A DNA stretch of 28,136 nucleotides from the NCBI GenBank assembly GCA_000310025.1, contig FN648845.1, positions 1-28,136 of the forward strand. The letters are read 5' to 3'. This DNA comes from Ectocarpus siliculosus (Eukaryota > Sar > Phaeophyceae > Ectocarpales > Ectocarpaceae). The position numbers were made by a program, and so were the translations under genes. Within the stretch, counting starts at the first letter, position 1, and each line of letters starts with the position of its first letter. Below are positions 1 through 11,700 of the stretch, piece by piece. The notes under the pieces were generated by a model that was given only the letters and a program-made list of their open reading frames with translations, was not told the origin of the DNA and searched no databases.

Positions 1-348
1 AGCGGCATCGGCCACAATCATGGCGCTCTTCAATTCACTAGCCATGTTGTTGTTCTCGTCGGAGTCGTTTTCGTGGTTCGGCATCTTGCTGGTAATTTTC
101 CTTGGTCCTGCCTTGGTCAGCGCAAATGCATCCATGGGTCTGGCGACGCTATTCGGTTATTCGGCAGGGCATGTCGCTGTCTCGCCCGGCGGCGCGCTTG
201 GTTCTCATCGTTTTGCTGTGCCGTGGAAGGCTGCGCTGCTTCCACTGGTGACGAGCATGGCAGCTACCGCCATCACAGGCGCCAGCATAGCTGCACTGTC
301 CGGTTTCGACATTTCCTTGATGCGGAATGCGTACTTTCTTCAAGATGG
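1..348 (+). CDS. LrgB-like gene, first visible exon
   Basis: The frame is open from base 2. An ATG at 20 is present but need not be the start, because the family has helices before this point. The exon ends at 348 before GTGAGC, splitting a Gly codon (phase 2). It encodes two hydrophobic helices and a Gly-rich linker. Confidence 0.55.
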
Positions 349-3300
349 GTGAGCGACAGAGAGGGGGTACATCACGACATGAGGGGGCACTTGAGGGTGA
401 ACAGTTTGCCCACGACTTCCGATACTTGCTAACCACGCGCATACTCGAGCGATGTATAGAACGTGTGGTAGTGATATATGTGTTTTGAGTGAACTGGGTT
501 GGTGCTGGTTTTGGGAGGGCCTGGACACGTTGCTCTCGCGTGATAAAATAGGACGAGCGGTTGCGAGGGCGAGTGGGTGGCGGAAGGGGTACCTCGCCGC
601 ATGTTTGGGTTGCCTGATCTTTTGTCACTGCTGATGGTTCTCAGTTTGAAAGGCTGAACTAGACGAACTTTTGGGACGTGGTTGCCTGATCTTTTGTCAC
701 TGCTGATGGTTCTCAGTTTGAAAGGCTGAACTAGACGAACTTTTGGGACGTGGTATTTCGTAACACGCATTGGTCAACTCTCACTGCCCCCCCCCGGCAT
801 CGATTACTCCCTTTAACCTCCTCGAAACTTCACGGAGCCCAACCCGCAACCCACCTGTCCTTGATAGGTGGTACTGGAATCTCACCAAAGGCGCACATGT
901 TCACAGCCTTACTCTCCTTGCACCCGCACTTACTCTAGGCCTGAGGTTGGAGCCGGCAACGTTCTGTACAGGCTTCTGGGGCCTGCAGTGCTCTCGTTTG
1001 CTGCGCCGCTGTTTAGGTGAGAATCCATATCCATCTATAATCTTCTTGTTCCTGTTTTTTTTTTGCTGTGCAACCAGTCGCGCACGTACGATGGCCTTCA
1101 GTAGGCTACCGCGTAGACTAGTTTAACATTACAAACAAATTGCGCTGAATCTTTATACCGTCAATTAGGTCGAGAATCTAAAAATGCTGTTTTTTCAAAA
1201 AAAGAAAAGAAAGTTTCTAGAGACTTAAAATACCTCTTTATTTATTTTTGTTTTTCGGGTTTTTGTTGAAATAACAGATTGCTGAATAGTTGTTTAAAGG
1301 TCTTTCAAGTGTCAATTTAGATTTATTATTTTTTTATATTGTTTTTGAAGCCGTTTTAATAGTCATGCAGGTTTCGAAGATTTTCAGCTGGCGAGTACGT
1401 GTCACCTCGGCCACCTCCAAAGAGATTTAATACATCGATGCTCTCGTTTTCCACGATGCTCTCCTTTTCCACACTGTTGCCTTGGGGACAAATTGCCATC
1501 CGTCGGTCAGTTAGCATCACTTTGATGTTGTACTCCGAGGTGAAGGCCGGGTGCAAAACTAGTTCGTCGCCCTCGTACGCATGAGGTATCCCTCTCCCTC
1601 TCTAGTATTCAGAACTCTGGGGTATCCTCGGTGAGGACTTGGCTCATCCATTCGCAACTCAATAACAGAGTATTGACTTGTGCGGGTAATCTAACCATGC
1701 GACTTGCCACGACTACGACGACCTGCCCATTGCCCCCTCCACCTGCTGTATACCATGCTTTGCATTTCCAAAGGATGCGTGGGTTCATTTTGGGTAACGC
1801 GAGACCGGTGCTGGCGGGTTCCATATTCTGCGCTGCGACGTCGCTCTTAGGTATCTCCCTGATGTCCAGGTAGCCACCGTATCGCTAGTTTATGCGGTAG
1901 TTACGCTTATCCATGGGCTGAAACCCTCAGCAATTATGCCACACGACAATAACGTTATGAAGGTTTCGCTGAGGTTTGAAGGATGTACTCGTAGCAAAAT
2001 CATAAACGCAGGGATTGTGTATCGCGGGGGATTGGTAAAGTGTCGATGTTTAAGGGTTTCGTATGACATCATGGCATAGGTATGGGTCGATGGATTCTAT
2101 GGTGTAATTCGGAGTTTGGGTTTCTCCACATACGTATGTGCACATTCGTGTCTTTGTTTCCAATCTTCTTTCTGTCTGTCACCAGCAATATCATCCACAC
2201 CACATTGATGCAATGACTGCCAACAACGATGAGTGAATACATGATGTGTCACGGCCTCATCTCATGCACGAACGCTTCCATCCAGGCTTTCCCAGAGCCC
2301 CCCCAGTTTGTCCGATCGGAGCACCAACACCCATCTATTTCTGTGTAGCGGTCGTCCCACGCTCGCCAGCGAAACCGTTTCAGGTACGTCGAGGTTATCG
2401 CTCTTCACTCCTTACCGACACGAGGGAATTTTGTTGTGCACACGGCCGACGTAATGCGATTTCAGGCTACTGGGTGTTCCCAAGGCTTTCCAGGTGGCAT
2501 TTCGGGCCGAGGCACCACCGTCGCGGGGCTCCAAGATTCGGAAGACCCTGCGCGTTTTGTTCACATGGCCCGACAGGGAAAAACGCCTTACCGTGGCGTC
2601 TGCGCTAGGCGTCTACAAGATTCCGGCGATCGCTGGCGTGCTGGTCTTGACAGGAGTACTTGGCACTTGCTTCGGCCCTTGGGTGCTTGATGCGCTAGGG
2701 TGAGCTAGTTCGACGCCTCACCAACTGGACTAGTTTCAGGAACCACTGGGAAGGGCGAAGTCGAAACTGATGGACAAAGAGTTCGTTGGGGTACATACAA
2801 TCGAAGTGATGTTTTGGCTGTTGATCAGATGCGGAGGTTAGCGGAGGAAGTAGAGTTGGATTGGTTGTTGAATGAAATTGAGCACGAACCATGTCACAAT
2901 TACTATAGCACCACATCGCCGTAGCAGACGAAGCCGATATACAACACGAGGTCGAATAGGTGTAAAAGGTTTCACACGGCAGCTGTCCTTCGCCCTAGTA
3001 GTAGACTTTCGTCCGGTGAAGGGATTCACGAGTAGAGGAAACAGGATGGTGGCAAGCTGTAGCGGCAGGAGTTTTCGAAATCACGGGCTGTTCCTTTTAT
3101 GTTCGGAATTACAAGCTGTTAGGGCTGAAAGAGTCAACGCTGCCTCTGCGGGTAAACAAGCTGTGATAGACCATAGATCTCTCGAGTAGGATTCCCCATA
3201 CTCCCTCCATCCTCAATGATCTCACTGCGCCCCCCCCCCTCCCTCGTCTATTCAGGGCGAAGGACCCGGTGGTCAGAGCGATAATTCAGGGAGGTACCTC

Positions 3301-3532
3301 GAGCGTTTTTGGCATCGAAGCGGTATCAGAGCCACGAGACGTACACCGAAAGAGACCTGCCAATTCCACCACCCGGGTATCCCCGTCCGCTCGCGACGTC
3401 TCAACCGTCGCGATGGTTCTCACCGGCGCTGCTGGCACGGTGTTGGTAAACATCCCGTGGGTTCGGTCGGCCTTGCTGTCGATAGCGTTGGGTTCGACGG
3501 TGGCGGGGGCGGAGATGCCCCTATTTCCATGA
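1..3532 (+). CDS. LrgB/YohK-like integral membrane protein, three exons, 5' partial
   Basis: Exons 1-348, 2577-2699 and 3256-3532 (stop TGA 3530-3532) join with phases 2/2 and 2/2. The product follows the LrgB/CidB/YohK family in order. Exon 1 has the GPALVS segment and a WKAALLP..AATAITGASIAALSG helix, which lines up with the WK..VTGTSVALLMG helix of bacterial YohK. Exon 2 has IPAIAGVLVLTGVLGTCFGP, the family's IPAISAV..GILGA..G stretch. Exon 3 has a counterpart of the ARGLAMGTASHALGTA block and a last hydrophobic helix. In plants a related protein, PLGG1, moves glycolate and glycerate across the plastid envelope; bacterial members are called murein hydrolase or export modulators. The usual PKSVT motif is not conserved. 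The N-terminal helices and start codon lie left of the window. Family assignment is fairly secure; substrate and location are not shown. Confidence 0.6.
349..2576 (+). other. Intron 1 of the LrgB-like gene
   Basis: This is a 2.2-kb interval between matched phase-2 splice sites. It holds a perfect 72-bp tandem duplication (610-753) and an AT-rich stretch (about 1130-1380) with runs of A and T. No further exon is supported inside it. Confidence 0.45.
610..753. repeat. Perfect 2 x 72-bp tandem duplication
   Basis: Copy 1 is 610-681 and copy 2 is 682-753, identical base for base, starting TTGCCTGATC and ending GGGACGTGG. It lies within intron 1 of the LrgB-like gene. The lack of any difference means that the duplication is recent or is homogenised. 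Confidence 0.95.
2577..2699 (+). CDS. LrgB-like gene, middle exon
   Basis: The acceptor AG at 2575-2576 follows a T-rich tract (GCGTTTTGTTCACATGG). The exon is 123 nt and ends before GTGAGC at 2700. It is entered and left in phase 2. An alternative AG at 2492-2493 would enter in phase 0 and not join exon 1. It encodes the helix of the IPAIAGVLVLTG motif. Confidence 0.6.
3256..3532 (+). CDS. LrgB-like gene, last exon
   Basis: A long C-rich tract (3229-3253) precedes the acceptor AG at 3254-3255. The exon begins by completing Gly, then AKDPVVRAIIQGGTSSVFG, matching the family's conserved A-R-G-L-A-M-G-T-x-S-H region. A final helix (VAMVLTGAAGTVLVNIPWV) is followed by a hydrophobic C-terminus and TGA. 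The loop between the two blocks is about 15 residues longer than in YohK. Confidence 0.6.
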
Positions 3533-5647
3533 CTGGGCTACGGAAGGACCGAGATATACTTTCGTTCGTTTCAAGCGCGTTTTGGTTGTTGGAATGTGGT
3601 GTACGTTCGAGAATATTACGTTGAAAGTCTCGGCTGAGATCTACGGACGCTGACGTTGTTGACCAACCGTTGGCGTCCGTTCTAGGAAACCATACTACAG
3701 GAGGCAGTCGAGGTTGACGGGTCGCTCCGGTTTCACGTTCAAAGAGAATCGGAATAGTGCACACGGCTTGTTTCACCGATGTTTGTTTTTCATAGGACTG
3801 TGTCGGGGATAGGACAAAGTTGCACCTACGAAGCTCTCTTTGAGCCTTTTCCGGGGCAAGCGTGTAGGTTTAAAGAACTTGCAATTTGTGGTGCTCCGTG
3901 ATGAACACGGGATGAATAACATGCTTGCTGAACGTGCTGAATGAACACCTATCGACAAGAAAATTCGTTTTTCACTTGATCCGCGGGGAGTGTTTGGGGC
4001 TACTGCTGTCAAAGGCACGGATGGATCGAAGAGACGTCGGGCTAATAGGAGTTAACAGGATATTGTGGGTGGTAATCGTATTTATGTTCATGTTATCGCA
4101 TTCACGGGTACCGGCAGCCACACGTGCTCCCTTGTTGTCCATCTAACGATGTTCCGTCCATCACGGCGCCCACGGTTTCGGGTAGATGGTATGCAGTGGG
4201 TGACCATCGAAAGGTGCGCCTCACCGCTCGAGGCATTCATTCTTAAGAAACTCAATTTTCGAGGAGCGGCATTGCCCACAAAATGACACTCCAGGCTACC
4301 GCCTGTGATTCTCGCCAGAGCATTCACGAGCCGTAATTTTCTCTGGTCTCTCTCCATCTCCCGCTGGCGTTCTTCTTCTGACTCAGAATTCGTGATCCTC
4401 TTGAAAAAACTCCAAGCACTATGAGCATACAAGTCTCTCCATCTCCGTCTGGCGGTCGACGTTTTGACTCAGACGTCGTGATCGTATTTCAAATAACTCC
4501 AAGCTCTATCAACACAAGACCCATCCGTCGCACACAAGCAATATCGTGACTTCTTTTGCATGTCTGAAGTTTCAATTTTCGGCATATATTTACTGTAGTA
4601 CTCGACAAAAGCTCGTCGTGGTGCTCAGCTGATGGAATATTCGCTCTTCATAGGGTCTGTGCTCGTTTAGAACTCTACATGCTTCTCTTCTTCTCCCTAG
4701 CATGCACCGTTACTTGAACATCCGAACTCATTTCAACACGAGAGCGGCTACGGAAATGCGATGAATCTGTTCCAAGGTCATGTTGGGTGAACGATTTCAC
4801 AGCCCTGTTGTCTCGGCATCGATCGATGTGATTTCGGAACGAACACGACGCCGCCCATGACAATGCCGCAGAAATCCGTCGTGTAGAAGCCAAAGTTGTA
4901 CCGCCAGCAGCACCATCACCGGCGAACACGTCGAACGCCAGTAGCAGCAATGGGTCACGTAAGTTGGGGAGGAGCATCGGGCGGAACAAACGCGGCGCGG
5001 GGAGAGGCCAGGAGAAGTTTGTGAGTTGAGAGTGAAGCCTCGGTATCATAGTATCGAATTTTGCTTTTGTTGCCGAGCTGGTCAGTGTCTTCACGCCATT
5101 CCTGTCACGGACACCATGCCATCAACCTGGACGACGAGTCAAAGTGAGTCGGCCGGGAAAGGATGGCTGGCCGTACGTAGCTGTTCACAACGGAATGCTT
5201 CTCCGCGGGGAACTTCAAACCCACTACCTGTTTTGCGCTATAGCTCTATAGGGTATTCAGTGCGACCGCCTCACATGGTCACTCCTTCTCGGCTGCCACT
5301 ACCGTTTCACTGCCCACCTGGTTGATATCTCTCGTATTTGTCGGCTTCATCTGTTCCTCGTCTCCTTTCTTCATATTCCAGTGCCCGATCGAATCGTCAT
5401 CGGTTTCCTTCGACTTCCGTGCTTCCTCTGCTTTCGCCTCTCTCTTGGCAAGCTAAGTATGAAGTACAACCCCGGGAACGGAGTACCGTCCACCAATGGA
5501 AGGAAACGAATGATTATAATCGAGAAAACCAAAGTTCGCCGGGTAGAAGTGACCGCTTGCTTGCCGTGCTTTGCCTGCCTCGCGAACGTTCTTTTTGTTC
5601 ATTCTAGCACAGTTTGCTATTAGCGTATCCCAGCACGTTGTTTCTCA
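3533..5647. other. Intergenic region between convergent genes
   Basis: No coding segment with family similarity or a consistent splice chain is visible. The longest open frame (minus, 5094-4675, 139 codons) has no recognisable domain. The region holds an imperfect direct repeat at 4347-4518 and must contain both 3' ends, of the LrgB-like gene and of the FG-GAP gene. Confidence 0.5.
4347..4518. repeat. Imperfect direct repeat, about 87 bp x 2
   Basis: Copy 1 (4347-4433) and copy 2 (4434-4518) both run TCTCTCCATCTCC..CTGGCG..GACTCAGA..CGTGATC..AACTCCAAGC..CTAT, with scattered substitutions and small gaps. It is an old tandem duplication in intergenic DNA. Confidence 0.7.
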
Positions 5648-5740
5648 TCAATATGAGGTTGGCGCGTCGCGATCTCGCTGCGTCCTGCTGCCAGCCACTT
5701 TTCTAGTGGGGAGTGCAATGCTAACTTGGGATGTGCAGGA
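5648..5740 (-). CDS. FG-GAP receptor exon 11 (cytoplasmic tail, tentative)
   Basis: Acceptor CCCACTGTAG; 30 codons starting SCTSQVSIALPTRK and ending with TGA at 5650-5648. Phase 0 fits exon 10. If the 5899 donor is not used, the frame instead runs on to a TAG at 5743-5741. The tail is therefore uncertain. Confidence 0.4.
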   Translation of the reverse strand, partial: SCTSQVSIALPTRKVAGSRTQRDRDAPTSY

Positions 5741-8700
5741 CTACAGTGGGCCCGAAAATACAAACAAACATAGAAATCGGCGGTACCTCGGAATTAGACA
5801 AGGTAGTGTTGAAGCAGATCGGACTCGGTGCCGTTGTACAACGTATGGAAAGTTCTGAATGACTTTAGGCATGAAACATCGGAAAAAGTCGAACCTCACC
5901 CATATTCGCGCTTCGCGCACAACGCAGAAGAGGCAACCCAAGACGCCGCAGACGATCGCCAAAATCACCGCGGTTGTGTTATCGTACGGTTCGCCTCCGT
6001 TACCAAATACAACATACAACCCCGGGACCAAAAAGCCTCCGATCAGCAGATCAGAAACTCCGTCGCGGTTCATGTCCACATTGGCCGCCCCCGTCCACCT
6101 GTGATATGGACCAAGTGCAGTATGTAGGTCGCCTTCGTCAGAACAACAGATGGGTGTGCACATGCCATGACCATGAGGCGATGCACCGCCCCTACGTGTA
6201 CTGCAGTGCCACCTTCAACGGGCTACTAGGGCGTGGGTCACAATTATCGCATGGTTTGCTTGAAGGTTCCCTCTGACTTTCTTGTGTCACTCACTGCATC
6301 GAGGGTATTTTTACCGGTAACGTTGACGAGAAGTCTGCGCGCCCTAGTAGGGCGCCTCTTCCACAGTGGCTAATAGAAATATATTAGGAGGTGGCTGGGT
6401 CTCGGCTGAGCGGTCCAAGTGGAGGTAACGTCGACACTTCACTCGTCAAGTTGCGATAAGAACGCGTAGAGCTTCCATTAGAAGTTAGGGTTGTTCAACT
6501 ACACCGAACGAGGTCCTAACCTTTGGACCAACCACTCTATGGCGAGGTCAGCTCTCAGTCAAGCGTGTGTTTGCGCAGGTGCACTACATGTACACACAAA
6601 CATGCCACCCAAGTACGACACCCTAACCTAAGCCGCCCCCAAAACCGGCCTCAGTAACACCATTCCTATGCACAACCCAGAAATCCACGAACACCTCTCC
6701 CTCTGACAACAACATAGGTACACACCCGAAATGCCCCCCTGAGGTGGAGCCTGTTATGACAAACCCGTTCGATCCATCGAGTGCGGAAAGGTCGACGGAC
6801 TCTCCCCAGGAAGAGACGTCCCCTTCTTCTTTCCACCCAAACACAATGTACGCAGACCCGGCTTCTTCCAGGCTGCCTGGGTCTGAGGTAGGAGCCCCGA
6901 CCTTTGGAATGGAGGTCAAGACAACACACCAGCAGACAAAGCACAAAATCGAAGCGCAGGGGCGCGGCTGGGGTAAGGGCTGAGAGCATAGGTGTGGGTG
7001 CCGGGGCTAGTCAATAATGTGGTCATGAACCGGCCTTTCGGCCTCCGAATATCGGGTTGCTGCCAATGTTGTCTTGTGGGTGGATGCCTGGGGTAGAGGG
7101 CGTTGAGGCCTGAGCTAGGAGCACCACAACGTGCTGGTACCATGCTCTTCTCGGCTAGCTGTTGTGACAGAAACTGGTTGGGCGTTTTGGGGTCTCACAA
7201 GCAAAAACAAACTTGATTCTTGTTGTAAGTCCGAAATAAAGGAGTGGTTAACGGCGCGGGGAATATGGGGATACGTGTGTTTCAAGATATAATATACCTT
7301 TGATGGCCCAATACCAGGGCAAAAAAAAATGATTCATCTCGTGTGCACGGGTCACTCGAGGCAGCGCAACAACTGTCTCTCCTTACGCCCGAATCCCGCA
7401 AGGGTGACAATGCAGGTGACGTACTGCCGTGTCAAACGGTGTAAGATTGGGTAAAGACACGATTCGGTCGGATCGAGCGTACGGCCCATGATATCAGAGC
7501 GCTGACGAACAGGCGAGTGCCCGACTCGAGAGAGATTTAGGACAAACCGAAGGTCCGCTTGACGTGGATCCTTCTCCTACCCGTGTTAGGGGTAATGACA
7601 AACTCCATCATGCAAAACAAACAAGTCACTCTCTAGACTCCCGAATGATGTAAGTTCGGACGGCCACCCCCATCGCTTTTGGTAGACCGACTTGAGAGCG
7701 TAACGAGAGGAGCAATATTCAGTACCATAGAGGTCCTCGCATACGTATCTGATATTGAAACAACAAACTATTCATTTTCATGACACCAGTAACACCGGCT
7801 GATGGTTGAGAGTACTGATGTTGCCTGTTCCCGGACTGCCTGCTTTCGCCGGGTCAAGTCCCGCGCTACGGCCTCGCTCACCCAAATATCTGGTACTCCG
7901 TCCCCGTTGAGGTCCCCCGCCGGGCCCACACCGATACCCGTGGCGTCTTCCGCTCGCAGCCCCAACAGCGAGGTAGCCGTCTGTCCTTCAACGATGTCGG
8001 CGCTTCTGAGATCGTAAGCTGCGGCAAAGTCGCCCTCGGCCCTGCCGAACACCACGTACGCTGCGCCCGCTCGATATCTGCACCCCACGCCCGCCCGCGT
8101 GATCGCATTTCGTCCATGCGGATAGAGGTTGAATTGGGAAGGGAAGTAGGTGGGGACATTCACACCGATTCGGTTGCTGGCTATTTCGAAAGACCGGAAC
8201 CTAGTATTGCATGTGTCCCCGGGCGACGAAATGAACCCTGGTGTGCTGTCATCACATTCTCAATGCAATGTTCGTCTTCCCAAGCGAGTGTGTCTATACC
8301 TCTGAGATCATCGCAACGTATCTCAAGCGTTCCTTTCTGGTACCCCAACCAGGTACTATGCACGACCTGGCCTGTCGCGACGTTGTGTATTCTATGTATC
8401 GCTCACGTTATGAAGCCCTGCAATTTAAGGCTTCAAAAAGAACACCGTCTTCCCTCAGGCACCTCACACAGGTTCACAAGCGGGCTTACCTCCTGTCAGG
8501 TACGTCTCCGAAAGCTCCAACGATGACATCATCGTAGCCGTCGCTGTTAACGTCCTACGGTGAATCGTGGAGGGTTTGTTCAAGCAACGCGTGCGGTCAA
8601 TGGAAATAAAAATGGGCCATAGGAACGACGGGCGGGGGGAGTCGCAGGGGGATCGACGTGATGGCCTGTTTTTCTTCTTGCATGACGTCGCCAAGAAGAA

Positions 8701-11700
8701 AGGGTGTGGAAATACCACAGACATCGAACGAACGTTGCATACAGAGTAGGTGCTTGTCGCAGCCGTCGCTCTTGCCGTCTTACGGCGATTCTCGCGTCGA
8801 GTGTTTTCGTGTTTTCACGAAGGGATACGGTACACTTTCGACGTAAAACCAACGGGAGACGGGAACGTCGCGTGTGGACGAATTTTAGTGAGTTGTTGTT
8901 GTTCTTTGCTGCTGAGTATCCGTACGTTTCGACCGCAAGGACATATTACTATATTATACCAGGTCTACTTGCGCGCCTTCCAGCCGTTGGTCAATGCGTG
9001 CTTTGTCCAGTTGCAATCGATCTCCTTTCAAACAAAGTAAGGACGGCATACATCGACTAAATCTACTACACTAGCGAAACAGCCTCACCCCGATTCCCGC
9101 AACGGAGCTGCCGGCGTAAGCGTCATCCGAAGGCCCAAGGATACTGAAACCGACTGTCCCATCCAGATCGGTGTCAAGCATCACCGTGTCAGAATCGGCC
9201 AGGTTTTCCTATCGATCGGAACATAGAACATCCATTTGTCACGGCGTTGTGTGTGGCTCAGCACGTGAACACTGGCGTCGTTATTGCTATAAAGTGCGTC
9301 GTCCAATACACCGGACATCTCCCTCTAGATATGGGCCACTGTGGGTGTTACCGTTGGCGCAACAATGATTCTGTGCGTACTTCGCCGGGTTTCGGCGAAG
9401 TTGGTCACCTTGAGAGATCTCCTGCCGCGCACATGCTTCCTACGAGTACTCAAACTGTATCTGGGGCGTTTCGTACAGGAACGACTACCAGCCAGCCACC
9501 CTGAAACGGGTTTGTACAAGCCCTCCAACAATGATTAAAATCTTCTTGTCCTCTTGGGCCCAGACGTGAAACCTGTAGATCGATCTCCTACCCAACACGT
9601 GCTACACGTCTGCCGGGAGGCCGAAACATTATTTTTCCCCACACCTGCCCGAATATGACATACGCCTCCCCGTCGAACTCCCCGGTGGTTCCCCCTTCCG
9701 GTGCTCCGATGATGAAATCACTCAATCCATCGCCGTTCATGTCGAACCCCCCGGACACAGAGAAACCGGATTCGTCTGCGCCGGCGGCGGCGGACGCATA
9801 TTTCGACGAACATGGGAGAGGAGGGGGGGCGGGGGGGCGGAAAGACATCGTTCGCATGGACACTCAGAGGATAAGCTGTAATTCTGACTGCGGCTAGGCG
9901 TATGAGACGAGAACCATAATCCCCACAGCAACATCCCTCTATGTTTATCTCCGTCTTCTTGGATGGGGGTCCTCCCTGTGCGACATAGTAAGTGGAAGAA
10001 GAGACGTCTGTATGACGCCACACAATGTGGGGCTGCGACCCTTTAGTGCAGACGTAAACGTATTGTATTTCCGCACGCCTCAAATCTATCGGTTGGTTGG
10101 CGAGTTTAGGTTTGTCCGTGCCGAAAAACACTCCAAATACGTATTCTACCGTGACATGGAAGTCGACCATTTATGAGAAGTTGGCGAAATTCCACGGCTT
10201 CAAACGGCAAGACCATTGCACAGCTGCCATCTCAAAGGTCTCTTTCTCGGAAGAACCAATCGAGCAAAGATCATGAAACCCGCCAATAATCACAAACTCG
10301 CCTGTCAAAGCCCCCTTAAACACCACCACGCCCTCGTTCCCTCCGGTCACGTCGTCCGATTCCGTCAGGTTCACTCTACTCGGCAGACCGGCACCACCAA
10401 ACACCAGGTAGGTGTGCCCCTGATACACCGCTCCGGCCGTCGGGCTACCGACAAGAATGTCGCCATAACCATCCCCGTTGACGTCTCCCGCCGAGGACAG
10501 CGGGTTCCCGGTGTACTGCAACGATAGTTGCCTGTCAAGCGTGTCGGAGATCTGTGTTGTCGGGGGTAGGTGGGTGGGTGGGTGCGGAAATCACGGCAAA
10601 CACGGTGTCGTGTGGGTTGTTCGTGTCGGGATATGATTGGCCTACCGTTTGGTTTAAGAACGCCTCCCGCCATGCCAATGCCCCTCTTTCCCCAAGAGAA
10701 GCCATCGGTGATCAGAAAGGCCCAGGGGTATCAGGCGGGGGGGGGTTGGTTTTGTTCTTTCCCCCCCTGCCTTCCCCCCCCCCCCGGTGTTTGCCATCGG
10801 GGTTGGGTTTTCGTCGCTTGGCAACGACGTTGTAAAACAAGCCGCCCCCCCCGGTGTTTGCCATCGGGGTTTGGGTTTTCGTCGCTTGGCAACGACGTTG
10901 TAAAACAAGCCCCCCACTCGGTGTTCGCCATCGGGATTGGGTTTTCGTCGCTTGGCAACGACGTTGTAAAACAAGCCAATTCACTTCGTGAACTCGGCAA
11001 CCAGGTTACCGTCTTTTTTTTTACCTCGTTTATTTTTTTTTTGGCGGTAACCATAATGGTGGTCGAGTAGATCATGTTGTGCGGGGTCGAGAAACCTCAC
11101 TCCGCGCAACGGGGGATGGTCGCACCACGTTGTGTTAAAATGGTCAAGCTTCCTCGAGGCAAGTTACACAGTGCTTACAACTGTCTCTGGAAGTGAAAGC
11201 ACCAGAAAATAAATTAAGTCATACGTAGCTGTCATCCGTACGCAAGGAAGTAAGCACAAGATGCCGAACACCCTTAGCAGGATGCAGCTCACCCTTCATG
11301 CGACTCGCCAAATACCTCACGGCGCTTCGCGCTTGGTGATGTGAGAGCCTGGTCCGGTGAGAACCCGGCGTGCTCCGTCCCGGCTTTGTAGGGATGCGAG
11401 GTCAATGGTCAAACGACTACGGCATGCACGACTATGAGTACACCCCCCCCCCCTGCCTTCGACAACGCCGCGGGGTGTTCTTTTCACGCAGAGAGATTTT
11501 TGCTTCCCACGGCGCGCTCTCAAAAACGTAGCTTTGGCCGACAACCCCGACAGCATGGCGTGTGTGCTGTATTAAACCTTGGCTCTCAAGCATGTCACAG
11601 AGTTGGTACGACATACGCTGTGGGCCGGGGGGCGGGACGAAAGCATGGCATCGCAAGAGCCGTTGAAGAAAGTGACAGTTTATGGGCTAGAGGAACATTT

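Noticed and set aside
4675-5094. 139-codon minus-strand frame
   Set aside because: No domain, no splice logic and no codon or motif support; most likely a chance frame.
10298-10302. GTTTGT as donor of receptor exon 4
   Set aside because: It would leave phase 2, which does not fit the only AG available before exon 5.
10570-11070. 166-codon plus-strand frame over the minisatellite
   Set aside because: Its repeated GFSSLGNDVVKQ peptide comes from the 67-bp repeat, and it lies antisense within a receptor intron.
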